DNA from: Ardenticatenaceae bacterium
GTDB lineage: Bacteria > Chloroflexota > Anaerolineae > Promineifilales > Promineifilaceae
Assembly: GCA_020634235.1 (NCBI GenBank)
Contig: JACKCB010000001.1
Coordinates: 310,001 to 374,000, forward strand
Length of the DNA stretch: 64,000 bases
Direction: 5' to 3'
The notes under the pieces were generated by a model, which was not told where the DNA came from, ran no database searches, and saw only the letters and a program-made list of their open reading frames with translations. Position numbers and translations under genes: made by a program. Shown here in pieces: positions 36,585-43,595 of the stretch (position 1 is its first letter; each line of letters begins with the position of its first letter).

Positions 36585-37904
36585 TTAACTGTTTGAAATC
36601 GTCGCCAGCATGTCGCGGGCTACGTCCCGGCCGGTGGCCACGGCAAAGTTCGTGCCGCGGTCCCAGGGGTACACCTGGCTCATGCTGGCAAAATAGAGAT
36701 TGCGAAGGGGGGTTTGCCGGGCGGGAATGTGCCGGGCATGATCAACTTCGGGTACCGGTTGGGCGTAGGGAGCGCGGAAGAGCCAGCTCTGGCGCACCCA
36801 ATCGGGGCGGAAAGAGGGGTTGATGCGGGCTAAGTGGCTGACGAACAACTGCGCCAGGTCAGCCTGGGACATGCTCATGTAGGGGTGGTCGGGCAGCACG
36901 TAGTCGCCACAGTAGAGGATGTGGTCGCCACCGTAGTGGGCGCGATCGATGTAGTTGGTGTGCTCGACGACGGCCAGGAAGGGGAAGTCGTTTTGGCTTT
37001 TGTCGGGCGTCCCGGCCGGGATGTTCAGCCAATAAGTATTCGATTCCGCCATCAGAGAGTGGCGCAGGGCAAAGGTCATGACCACCGCGGCCATACTCTT
37101 CAGCCGCGTCAACTGCCCCAGGTAATCCGGCGGCAGCGCGGGCGCCATGCGGCGCAGCAGGCCCGGCGACACCGTCACCAGGCATTGGTCATACAACGTC
37201 TGCCGGCCGCCGGCGGTCAGGGCCAGTTGGCCATTTGCCTGCGGCGCAATTGCCTGCACCGGGCTATCCAGCCAGATCTGCCCCCCGCGCTGCTGCACCG
37301 CCGCCGTCAGCGTGTCCACAAACATCTGGAAGCCGCCGGTGAAATAGCCCAGGCGGGTGCTGCGCACCTTCAGCCGCGCCCACATCCAGGCCATGTTGGC
37401 CTGCTGGTAGTAGGGGCCAAACTTGCCAATGAGCAGCGGCCGCCAGGTCATTTCGTAGATTTTGTCACCGTACCAGCGGCGCAGCCAGGCATCGGCGGTG
37501 CTTTGCTCCAGCCGCCGCCAGGGGCTGGTGAAACGCAGGTAGGCGCTCACCAGGCCAAAGCGCGCCGTGTCCACCAGGTTGAAGCCGGGAAACTTGAACC
37601 AGGCGATGGGCGAATCAAAATGCTCGATGCGGTTGTTGTAGATGACGGAGGTCACCGGCCGGGGCCAGAATACCTTGTCCGCAATGCCCAGTTCCGCCAC
37701 CAGCCCCAGGATAGCCTTATCCGACTTGAACAGGTGGTGATAGAACTTTTCCAGCGGCCATTCCCAGTTACCGGCCTGGAAGCCGGTGGCCAGCCCGCCC
37801 GTTTGCGAACCTGCTTCATACAGGGTCACCTCGTGGCCGGCCGCCAGAAGGTCATAAGCGGCGCTCAGCCCGGCCAGGCCGGCCCCAACGATGCCAATCT
37901 TCAT
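36585..37904 (-). CDS. FAD-dependent amine-oxidase/protoporphyrinogen-oxidase-like protein
   Basis: A 439-residue flavoprotein. The N-terminus is a GMC-like dinucleotide fold with IVGAGLAGLSAAYDL (the FAD-binding G-x-G-x-x-G), followed by YEAGSQTGGLA. The C-terminus has the second FAD contact, W-D-R-G-T-N-F-A-V-A-T-G. The family (Amino_oxidase) includes phytoene desaturases, protoporphyrinogen oxidases and UDP-galactopyranose-mutase-like enzymes. Position between a flippase-like protein and UDP-glucose dehydrogenase suggests a sugar-nucleotide or isoprenoid step in an envelope pathway rather than haem synthesis. Start ATG overlaps the upstream stop (ATGA). Confidence 0.8.
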   Translation of the reverse strand: MKIGIVGAGLAGLSAAYDLLAAGHEVTLYEAGSQTGGLATGFQAGNWEWPLEKFYHHLFKSDKAILGLVAELGIADKVFWPRPVTSVIYNNRIEHFDSPIAWFKFPGFNLVDTARFGLVSAYLRFTSPWRRLEQSTADAWLRRWYGDKIYEMTWRPLLIGKFGPYYQQANMAWMWARLKVRSTRLGYFTGGFQMFVDTLTAAVQQRGGQIWLDSPVQAIAPQANGQLALTAGGRQTLYDQCLVTVSPGLLRRMAPALPPDYLGQLTRLKSMAAVVMTFALRHSLMAESNTYWLNIPAGTPDKSQNDFPFLAVVEHTNYIDRAHYGGDHILYCGDYVLPDHPYMSMSQADLAQLFVSHLARINPSFRPDWVRQSWLFRAPYAQPVPEVDHARHIPARQTPLRNLYFASMSQVYPWDRGTNFAVATGRDVARDMLATISNS

Positions 37905-38905
37905 GCCGCCGCCTCTCCTTCGGCCATTTTCGCCGCCCGGTCAAAATCGGACCAGCGCAGCCCTTCGCGCAGCATGTAGTAGGCGCCCAGTAGGGTGATG
38001 GGCAGCCACAGGGCGGCGTGCAAGACCAGCGTATAGGCGGCGGCCAGCCCGCTTTCCACGCCGTAGAGGGTCAGGATGGCGATGCCCGGCGCGTCGAAGG
38101 TGCCCACGTAGCCGGGCGCAGAGGGCAGGGTGGTGGCCAGGTTGACGACGCCGTTCATCAGCATGAGGGCGAAGAAGCTGACTTCGAAATTGAAGGCGTG
38201 CATCACAAACCAGTATTTGATGGTCTCCAGCAGCCAGATGATGATGGAGGTGAAGAAGATCATGAGCACGTTGCGGAAGCTGCGCAGCGATTCCAGGCCG
38301 TCGAGGAAGCGGCGGGTGATATCGAGGAGGGTGGGGCGTACCCGGCCGGGGAGAAAGCGATCCGCCCCCCAGGCCACCAGCCGGTAGGCCCGCTCTGGCA
38401 TGGCCGCCAGGGCAAAGAAGACCAGCAGCGCGCCAAAGAAGGCCAGGCTGGCCAGGATCACCAACTGCCGGATACGCTCGCTGGGAATGGGGGCGAGCGG
38501 CAGGGCCACAAAGACAAAGACCAGCATCACCAGGCCGTCAAACACCCGCTCCACAATCACCGTGGCGATGCTGGCGCTCATGGGAATCTCTTCGCGCCGC
38601 CGCAGCACATAAGAACGCAGCAGCTCGCCGGCGCGAAAAGGGTAGACGTTGTTGCCCATGTAGCCAATGACCACCACCGGGAAAAGACGCCTGACCGGCA
38701 CGTGCTTCAGCGGCCGCAGCATATAGTCCCAGCGCCAGGTTCTGGCCCACACGGCGACAAAATAGACGGCCACGCTGGGGATCAACCACCAGTAGTTGCC
38801 CTGGCGCATGGCTGAGGCCACTTCGTCCAGCTTCAGGCCGCGCAGCGCGACCCACAAAAAAACGGCACTCACCAGAATGCCTACCCACAATTGCCAACGT
38901 TTCAA
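37901..38905 (-). CDS. Lysylphosphatidylglycerol-synthase TM-region family (flippase-like) protein
   Basis: A 334-residue membrane protein with about eight hydrophobic segments, similar to the LPG_synthase_TM / UPF0104 family (the transmembrane half of MprF, and YbhN). Family members are lipid flippases or glycosyltransfer partners. The N-terminal KRWQLWVGILVS and a conserved Arg/Glu-rich loop (VVIGYMGNNVYPFRAGELLRSYVL) are the diagnostic pieces. No aminoacyltransferase domain is attached. It is first in the operon with the FAD oxidoreductase and UDP-glucose dehydrogenase genes and probably moves or helps to anchor a glycolipid. A short leader separates it from tRNA-Pro. Confidence 0.85.
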   Translation of the reverse strand: MKRWQLWVGILVSAVFLWVALRGLKLDEVASAMRQGNYWWLIPSVAVYFVAVWARTWRWDYMLRPLKHVPVRRLFPVVVIGYMGNNVYPFRAGELLRSYVLRRREEIPMSASIATVIVERVFDGLVMLVFVFVALPLAPIPSERIRQLVILASLAFFGALLVFFALAAMPERAYRLVAWGADRFLPGRVRPTLLDITRRFLDGLESLRSFRNVLMIFFTSIIIWLLETIKYWFVMHAFNFEVSFFALMLMNGVVNLATTLPSAPGYVGTFDAPGIAILTLYGVESGLAAAYTLVLHAALWLPITLLGAYYMLREGLRWSDFDRAAKMAEGEAAA

Positions 38906-39034
38906 CGGTATTTCCTTGGCGCTAGTTAGCTACCCGGCCGGGCTGCTGCCTGCCAGGTCCTTGCTTCAGGCATATACACGCCCGCCCGACCAAACACGCA
39001 ATTGTATCATAACCCCCCCACAGACCAATTGGGC

Positions 39035-39062
39035 TTGCAAACTTTGGGGCTTGCTCTATAAT
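39035..39062 (+). promoter_or_regulatory. Promoter of tRNA-Pro
   Basis: TTGCAA (39035-39040), 16-base spacer, TATAAT (39057-39062); the tRNA starts 11 bases beyond. Confidence 0.8.
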
Positions 39063-39072
39063 GTTGGGCGTT

Positions 39073-39146
39073 CGGGGCGTGGCGCAGCTTGGTAGCGCGC
39101 ACCGTTCGGGTCGGTGAGGTCGTGGGTTCGAATCCCGCCGCCCCGA
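39073..39146 (+). tRNA. tRNA-Pro (anticodon CGG)
   Basis: Acceptor CGGGGCG/CGCCCCG, D arm GCGC/GCGC, anticodon stem CACCG/CGGTG with loop TTCGGGT (anticodon CGG, reads CCG), T arm GTGGG-TTCGAAT-CCCGC, discriminator A, no encoded CCA. The last 32 bases of the gene belong to a 36-bp repeat found again at 41024-41059; the gene served as an integration site, and its 3' part was rebuilt by the incoming DNA. Confidence 0.97.
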
Positions 39147-39150
39147 CAGA

Positions 39151-39182
39151 AGGGTCATATCGCAATGATATGGCCCTTTTTT
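39151..39182 (+). terminator. Terminator following rebuilt tRNA-Pro, island-borne
   Basis: AGGGTCATATC pairs with GATATGGCCCT (one mismatch) around GCAAT and is followed by at least six T. It lies inside the island, so the tRNA now uses an imported terminator. Confidence 0.85.
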
Positions 39183-39467
39183 ATTGCCTTCATAGCACCG
39201 AATAATGGTTGCAATTCCTTCAGTATCTCCTGAGGATATGCACCATCAGCGATGAGCCAGAGCCATTAGCGTCACTGATCAAGCTGCACCAATTAGCCAT
39301 CCACCAGGGAGACGGAGAGGAACGGCCGTATCCCGCTTGGTCACAAATTATTCGGCGAAAGGCAAGAAGTTAGAACATCAAACTGGATAGAGTCATCGCA
39401 CCTATTGTGCAATAATGGTTCCACAAAAACGTTGCAACAACTAACGATTTCTCTCATAATTACGATT
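39183..39467. other. Island left flank, possible gene remnants
   Basis: 285 bp without a complete gene. A plus-strand frame, ~39254-39373, reads an open 40-codon stretch ending in EERPYPAWSQIIRRKARS and a stop; it has no start and may be the tail of an older gene. The promoter of the abiE pair must also lie here, but no consensus boxes were identified. Confidence 0.35.
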
Positions 39468-40097
39468 ATGCGCTGGCAACAATTGCAACATGCAGTCCAA
39501 GATCAGTTCCTGTTTGAAACGTCATTACTTCTGACGGGTGATGTAACGCGCCATCAAGCACAACGACAATTGAGTGAATGGACGCAGGCACAGAAAGTTA
39601 TCCAATTGCGGCGTGGCATTTATGCCTTTCCGGACCAGAACCCGCATCCGTTTATCGTAGCTAACCATCTCGTACCCGGTTCCTATGTGAGCCTACAAAT
39701 GGCACTGGCTTACTATCACCTCATTCCAGAGCATGTTGCCTTAGTCACTAGTGTTACAACCCAACGACCGGGCCAGTACGAGAACAAATTCGGCCGTTTT
39801 ACCTATCGACATATCAATCCATCTTTATTCTTTGGCATTGAGTACCGTCTTCTGGTCAACGACGAATATGCCTACGTAGCTGCGCCGGAAAAAGCCTTGC
39901 TTGATCTCATTCATTTCCGGCCTCAGGGAGATTCAAGAGAATATATCGAATCCTTGCGTCTACAGCATCTCGAGATTCTCGATCTTGAGCAGCTTCATCG
40001 TTTTGCCGAACGCGCAAACAAACCCAAACTGAAACGCGCTGCCAGTGTGATTGAAGCAATTGCTCAACGCGAAGCTGAAGAATACGAGCCATTATGA
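39468..40097 (+). CDS. abiEi: AbiEi-like antitoxin / transcriptional regulator
   Basis: A 209-residue protein likely to be the antitoxin of a type IV toxin-antitoxin system. The N-terminal ~60 residues look like a winged-helix (LTGDVTRHQAQRQLSEW...KVIQLRRGIYAF), which in AbiEi proteins binds the operon promoter. The remaining part, with VPGSYVSLQMALAYYHLIPE and VAAPEKALLDLIHF, fits the AbiEi C-terminal domain that counteracts the toxin. Start ATG 39468 is the first Met before the wing-helix; a longer frame begins at TTG 39405. No Shine-Dalgarno. It overlaps abiEii by ATGA. Base composition is clearly less GC-rich than the neighbours, in line with acquisition by the island. Confidence 0.8.
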   Translation: MRWQQLQHAVQDQFLFETSLLLTGDVTRHQAQRQLSEWTQAQKVIQLRRGIYAFPDQNPHPFIVANHLVPGSYVSLQMALAYYHLIPEHVALVTSVTTQRPGQYENKFGRFTYRHINPSLFFGIEYRLLVNDEYAYVAAPEKALLDLIHFRPQGDSREYIESLRLQHLEILDLEQLHRFAERANKPKLKRAASVIEAIAQREAEEYEPL

Positions 40098-40897
40098 AAG
40101 CCTATTTGCGAACACTCATCGCACCTGCCCAAACCAAACTTGTGGCGATCCATCTTGTCCGTGAATATTTGCAGGCGCGTATCTTGCAGAGTTTGCAGCG
40201 GGCCGGCGCCATGCAGACGCTGGCCTTTCATGGTGGTACAAGTTTGCGTTTTCTCTACGCTATTCCCCGCTACTCTGAAGACCTTGATTTTGCTCTGGAA
40301 CTACATCCAGAAGCATACGATTTTCGCGCCTATTTGCAGCAAATCGTGCGTGACTTTTCCGCCGAGGCCTATAAGGTGGACATCAAGTTGAACGAGAAGC
40401 AGGTTGTTCACAAAGCTTTTGTGCGTTTTCGTGGATTGATTCACGAACTTGGCCTATCGGGACATGCCGAAGAGGTCCTGGCAATCAAAATCGAGGTGGA
40501 TACGAATCCGCCATCACAGGCCGGTTTGATGACGACGCCGTTGCACAAGTATGTGCCCCTCAATTTGCAGCATCATGATCCGGCAACACTTTTGGCTGGC
40601 AAACTCAGCGCTATCTTGCAGCGTGACTATACCAAAGGGCGGGACATTTATGATTTATGGTGGTATTTGAAGCAGCCAAACTGGCCTGAACCCAACCTGG
40701 CATATCTTAATCGGTGTTTGCAGCAGGGTGGGTGGATTAGTGACCCGCTGACGCCAGCCAATTGGAGAATGATTGTACGGGAACCGATATTACCTTTGAA
40801 GTGGTCGCTGGTGATGGAAGATGTTGGTTCGTTTATTATTGACTCGAAGGAGCGCGCCGATTTTAGAAAAGAGCAGTTGTTGACTCTGCTGGATTGA
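40094..40897 (+). CDS. abiEii: AbiEii-like nucleotidyltransferase toxin
   Basis: A 267-residue toxin of the AbiEii/MenT nucleotidyltransferase family, which stops growth by transferring nucleotides to RNA such as tRNA; it gives phage abortive infection in known cases. Visible motifs: FHGGTSLRFLY...RYSEDLDFAL (the GG-S-x-x-R and D-L-D-F metal-binding motif, ~48-75), IKIEVDTNPP (third acidic residue) and the C-terminal GRDIYDLWW (the R-D-x-x-D-L signature of the family). Translationally coupled to the antitoxin by ATGA. It is the last gene in the island; 126 bp follow before the duplicated tRNA end. Confidence 0.88.
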   Translation: MKAYLRTLIAPAQTKLVAIHLVREYLQARILQSLQRAGAMQTLAFHGGTSLRFLYAIPRYSEDLDFALELHPEAYDFRAYLQQIVRDFSAEAYKVDIKLNEKQVVHKAFVRFRGLIHELGLSGHAEEVLAIKIEVDTNPPSQAGLMTTPLHKYVPLNLQHHDPATLLAGKLSAILQRDYTKGRDIYDLWWYLKQPNWPEPNLAYLNRCLQQGGWISDPLTPANWRMIVREPILPLKWSLVMEDVGSFIIDSKERADFRKEQLLTLLD

Positions 40898-41023
40898 GGA
40901 GGAGGATGAGGGCGCCATCATGAAACAACTATGATGACCCCCAAAAACTGGTTCATGCGCAATTTGTGTGATCGCGTCGTTTCCAACAGCTGCATGACCA
41001 TGAGAATTCCTCCTCAGGCAAAC

Positions 41024-41059
41024 TGAGGTCGTGGGTTCGAATCCCGCCGCCCCGACAGA
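41024..41059 (+). repeat. Duplicated tRNA-Pro 3' end (distal attachment site)
   Basis: Exact 36-bp copy of 39115-39150: the last bases of the tRNA-Pro anticodon arm, T arm, 3' acceptor strand and discriminator, plus four bases. It lacks promoter and 5' half so is not a working tRNA. It marks the right end of the island and the original 3' end of the displaced tRNA gene. Confidence 0.92.
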
Positions 41060-41069
41060 TGTGAAGAAG

Positions 41070-41104
41070 CGGCCGTTTCTCAGCAGAGGAACGGCCGTTT
41101 TAGT
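41070..41104 (+). terminator. Original terminator of tRNA-Pro, now orphaned
   Basis: CGGCCGTTTCTC (41070-41081) and GAGGAACGGCCG (41086-41097) form a 12-bp stem with one G-U pair and an AGCA loop, followed by TTTTA. It sits 11 bases after the duplicated tRNA end, exactly where a tRNA terminator belongs. Confidence 0.8.
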
Positions 41105-41300
41105 TACCAACCCCCTCTCCAGAAATTTCCCAGGCGCATAATTAGAGTATAATAACCTCGTGAGGGGCTTTGTCATCCCATGCCGGTAGTACGCAACCGA
41201 TGCGTGCCCGACAGGTTCCTCACCTGAGCAGTCTCTTTACCAGTCACCCACGCGGGCCAGCCCCCGGCCGGGTAGCCCAGTTACAGCGGGAGGAACACGG
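41105..41300 (+). promoter_or_regulatory. Promoter region and leader of CHAT operon
   Basis: A TATAAT box at 41148-41153 is the only good -10 candidate before the CHAT operon; the -35 (TTTCCC) is poor. If used, the mRNA leader is ~140 nt, enough for a regulatory structure though none was recognised. A GGGAGGAA ribosome site at 41288-41295 precedes the GTG start. Confidence 0.5.
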
Positions 41301-43421
41301 GTGCAATACGAAGATTTCGACATCAGCATTGAAGCGGTCGCCGGCCGCACCTATCAGGTGGTCGTTCTCCACTCCCCGGCCGGGGAAGCCCGGGAGATGG
41401 TCGATTTCCCCTTCGACGACCTCAAACTCAAGCTGCAATTGAGCCAGCTAGAAAACGCCCTGCTCAAATCCAGCGGCCGGAGCCGCCGCGAGCCATCCAA
41501 GACCGAACAGCCCGTGCTGGCCTTTGGCCAGGCCCTCTTTGAGTTCCTGATGCACGGCGAGGTGGGGCGGCGCTACGCCGTCAGCTACGACCGCTGCCAG
41601 CAGGCGGGCAAGGGACTGCGGCTGAAACTGCGCATTCAGGACCCCCTGCTGGCCGCCCTGCCGTGGGAGTTCCTCTACGACCAGCGCTTCGACCACTACC
41701 TGGTCCTCTCCCAGCGCACGCCGCTGCTGCGCTATCTTGACCTGCCCCGGCCGCTGCGTCCCCTGCACGTCACGCCGCCGCTGCGCATGTTGGGCATGGT
41801 CGCCAGCCCCAACAACCTGCCCCGCCTGGACGTGGCCGTTGAAAAAGCGCGAGTCGAGGAAGCGCTGCGCGACCTGCGCGCCGGCGGACTGGTCGAATTG
41901 ACCTGGTTGGAGGGGCAGGGCTGGCGTGATTTGCAGCGGGCCATGCGCCGTGGCCCATGGCATCTCTTCCACTTCATCGGGCATGGGGGCTTCGACAAGG
42001 GCCAGCAAGAGGGCTACCTGGTCTTTGCCGACCGCCAGGGAGAAGCCGCGCGGATGAGCGCCACCAACCTGGCGCGGCTGCTGGGCGACCACAACCCGCT
42101 GCGCGTCGTCCTGCTCAATTCGTGCGAAGGCGGGCAGAGCAGCGGTGACGTCTTCTCCAGCACGGCGTCGACGCTGGTCCGCAGTGGCATCCCCTGTGTG
42201 GTGGCCATGCAGTATGAAATCACCGACGCCGCCGCCGTCGAGTTTGCGCGCACCTTCTATGAAAGCCTGGCCGACGGCCTGCCCACCGAAACAGCCGTGA
42301 GCGACGCCCGCAAGAGTATCACCTTCAGCCGGCAAAACTCCCTGGAGTGGGGCACGCCGGTCATCTTTACCCACGCCCCCGACGGAGTGCTGTTTACCCT
42401 GGCGGAGGCGGTGGCGGCGACGTCGCCGCCAGAAAGCACAGCGTCGGGCACGCCGCCATCCCGGCCGGATGCTGGCCAACACCCACGCGGCCCTCGTCCG
42501 AAACTGCCCTGGCGCTTGAATGCCCGCGGCCTTCCGCTGATTGAATCCTGGGAGCAGCTGCAGGACGTGGCGGAACTGCCGCCGCGCATCGTCTGGGTTA
42601 GAGACCAGAAGGAAATGGCCCTGATTCCCGCTGGCCCGTTTACGATGGGGACAAAGGAAGAAGATGCACGCAAGCTCAGTGAGTGGCTACCACTCCAGGC
42701 CCTGCTTGCTGAAACGCCGCAGCGAACGGTGCTGTTGCCCGATTATTACATGGACGTCACACCAGTGACACATGCTGAGTATGCTCGCTTCATAGCCGCG
42801 AATCCGGACCATCCGGTCCCAATGGGGACGCAGCCACTGTCGCTGCCCTATGCTTGGGACGAAAAACGGCGGCAGCCTCCGGAAGCCGTGCGCCACCATC
42901 CGGTAGTGTTGGTAGATTGGCACAGCGCAGCGGCCTATGCGCAGTGGGCGGGCAAAGGATTGCCTTCGGAAGAGCAGTGGGAGAAAGCTGCCCGCGGCAG
43001 CGACGGTCGTCTTTATCCCTGGGGCGACCAGTGGGATTGGCAGCGTTGCAACAGCGCCGAGAGGCATCATGGAGGAGATTTCAAGAATATTCAGGAATGG
43101 TGGGCTTGGTGGAACCCTATTAAGGACGCCAAGGAATCGCCAGGCGTCTTTACTTCAGCAGTTGGTGCCTATCCTTCAGGTGCATCGCCTTATGGCTTGT
43201 TGGACATGAGCGGCAACGTCTGGGAATGGTGTGATGCCTGGTATGACGCCTATCCTGGGTCTTCCGCACAGCACGACGATTTTGGTCGCAAAAAACGCGC
43301 GGTGCGGGGCGGCTCGTGGTACAACCTCCGTTACTACGCGCGCTGCGCCGACCGCTACAGGCTCGCGCCCGACGACGGGGACTACAATGTCGGGTTCCGG
43401 TGCGCGAGCACTGCTTTCTGA
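41301..43421 (+). CDS. CHAT protease fused to formylglycine-generating-enzyme (C-type lectin) domain
   Basis: A 706-residue two-module protein. Residues ~1-100 are a beta-rich N-terminal domain (QYEDFDISIE...HSPAGEARE). ~100-365 is a CHAT caspase-like protease with catalytic His228 (HFIGHGGFD) and Cys275 (LLNSCEGG). A Pro-rich linker (~370-425) leads to an FGE-sulfatase/SUMF1 fold (~430-706): MALIPAGPFTMGT, DVTPVTHAEYARF, GKGLPSEEQWEKAARG, LDMSGNVWEW. The last ~40 codons look like a hypervariable DGR target (see the VR entry). Start is GTG 41301, with GGGAGG. Lower GC and lack of CCGGCCGG from ~42480 on suggest a grafted FGE half. Likely role: recognise a ligand by the FGE domain and switch on protease activity in a conflict or self-recognition system. 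Confidence 0.88.
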   Translation: MQYEDFDISIEAVAGRTYQVVVLHSPAGEAREMVDFPFDDLKLKLQLSQLENALLKSSGRSRREPSKTEQPVLAFGQALFEFLMHGEVGRRYAVSYDRCQQAGKGLRLKLRIQDPLLAALPWEFLYDQRFDHYLVLSQRTPLLRYLDLPRPLRPLHVTPPLRMLGMVASPNNLPRLDVAVEKARVEEALRDLRAGGLVELTWLEGQGWRDLQRAMRRGPWHLFHFIGHGGFDKGQQEGYLVFADRQGEAARMSATNLARLLGDHNPLRVVLLNSCEGGQSSGDVFSSTASTLVRSGIPCVVAMQYEITDAAAVEFARTFYESLADGLPTETAVSDARKSITFSRQNSLEWGTPVIFTHAPDGVLFTLAEAVAATSPPESTASGTPPSRPDAGQHPRGPRPKLPWRLNARGLPLIESWEQLQDVAELPPRIVWVRDQKEMALIPAGPFTMGTKEEDARKLSEWLPLQALLAETPQRTVLLPDYYMDVTPVTHAEYARFIAANPDHPVPMGTQPLSLPYAWDEKRRQPPEAVRHHPVVLVDWHSAAAYAQWAGKGLPSEEQWEKAARGSDGRLYPWGDQWDWQRCNSAERHHGGDFKNIQEWWAWWNPIKDAKESPGVFTSAVGAYPSGASPYGLLDMSGNVWEWCDAWYDAYPGSSAQHDDFGRKKRAVRGGSWYNLRYYARCADRYRLAPDDGDYNVGFRCASTAF
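43304..43421 (+). other. Candidate DGR variable region (VR) at 3' end of CHAT-FGE gene
   Basis: The end of the FGE domain, after RGGSW, holds twelve codons of the set TAC, GAC, CTC or AAC (several in pairs, e.g. TAC TAC, GAC GAC). All share an invariant third-base C, just what adenine mutagenesis of an AAC-rich template repeat would produce. Between them are fixed blocks: GGSW, ARCA, and then VGFRCAS. This layout (variable N-like positions within RGGSWNNN...ARCANRNR...VGFR) matches the known variable proteins of diversity-generating retroelements with an FGE/CLec fold. Neither a template repeat nor a reverse transcriptase is in the window. Confidence 0.65.
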
Positions 43422-43595
43422 AATGCTGGTTACTGGCATGCTGTTTTCTGCTTTTTCCTGCTTTTCTGTGGGGGGTGTGGGTGGCTTCCCCCTACCACTG
43501 CCCGCGAAGCGGGTCGCGGCAAAATCGTTCGTTGGGCGTCCTGCACTGGCATGTGGGCCGATGCAGGGTTGTGAGGCAAGCGGCAAGGTAGACCC
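43422..43595 (+). other. Post-VR pyrimidine tract and hairpin
   Basis: Downstream of the stop comes a run rich in TTTCTG/TTTTCTG (43440-43470) and then a compact hairpin CCCGC-GAA-GCGGG at 43501-43513. Repeated TTTCTG tracts and a GC-rich hairpin soon after the VR are familiar surroundings of DGR target genes, where the hairpin helps retrohoming. It also serves as the leader of the next gene. Confidence 0.5.

Larger units (their letters stand above)
39115..41059. mobile_element. Mini genomic island inserted in tRNA-Pro, carrying AbiE toxin-antitoxin
   Basis: A 36-bp sequence spanning the tRNA-Pro T arm, acceptor strand and four bases beyond (39115-39150) is repeated identically at 41024-41059. 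This is the expected footprint of site-specific integration into a tRNA 3' end. The DNA between, about 1.9 kb, is visibly lower in GC than both flanks, has no CCGGCCGG motif and contains only an abiEi/abiEii-like pair. No integrase, excisionase or replication gene is present, so it must have been mobilised in trans or have lost its integrase. Confidence 0.85.

Noticed and set aside
38922..39158. 78-aa minus-strand ORF with RRDSNPRPHRPE
   Set aside because: It runs antisense through tRNA-Pro, a typical false gene call.
40790..41176. 128-aa minus-strand ORF with GAAGFEPTTS
   Set aside because: It reads antisense through the duplicated tRNA end; this peptide is the well-known translation artefact of antisense tRNA sequence.
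41301..43595. DGR template repeat or reverse transcriptase nearby
   Set aside because: No AAC-rich copy of the variable region and no reverse-transcriptase motif (such as YxDD in context) was seen in the window; the VR claim rests on the target alone.
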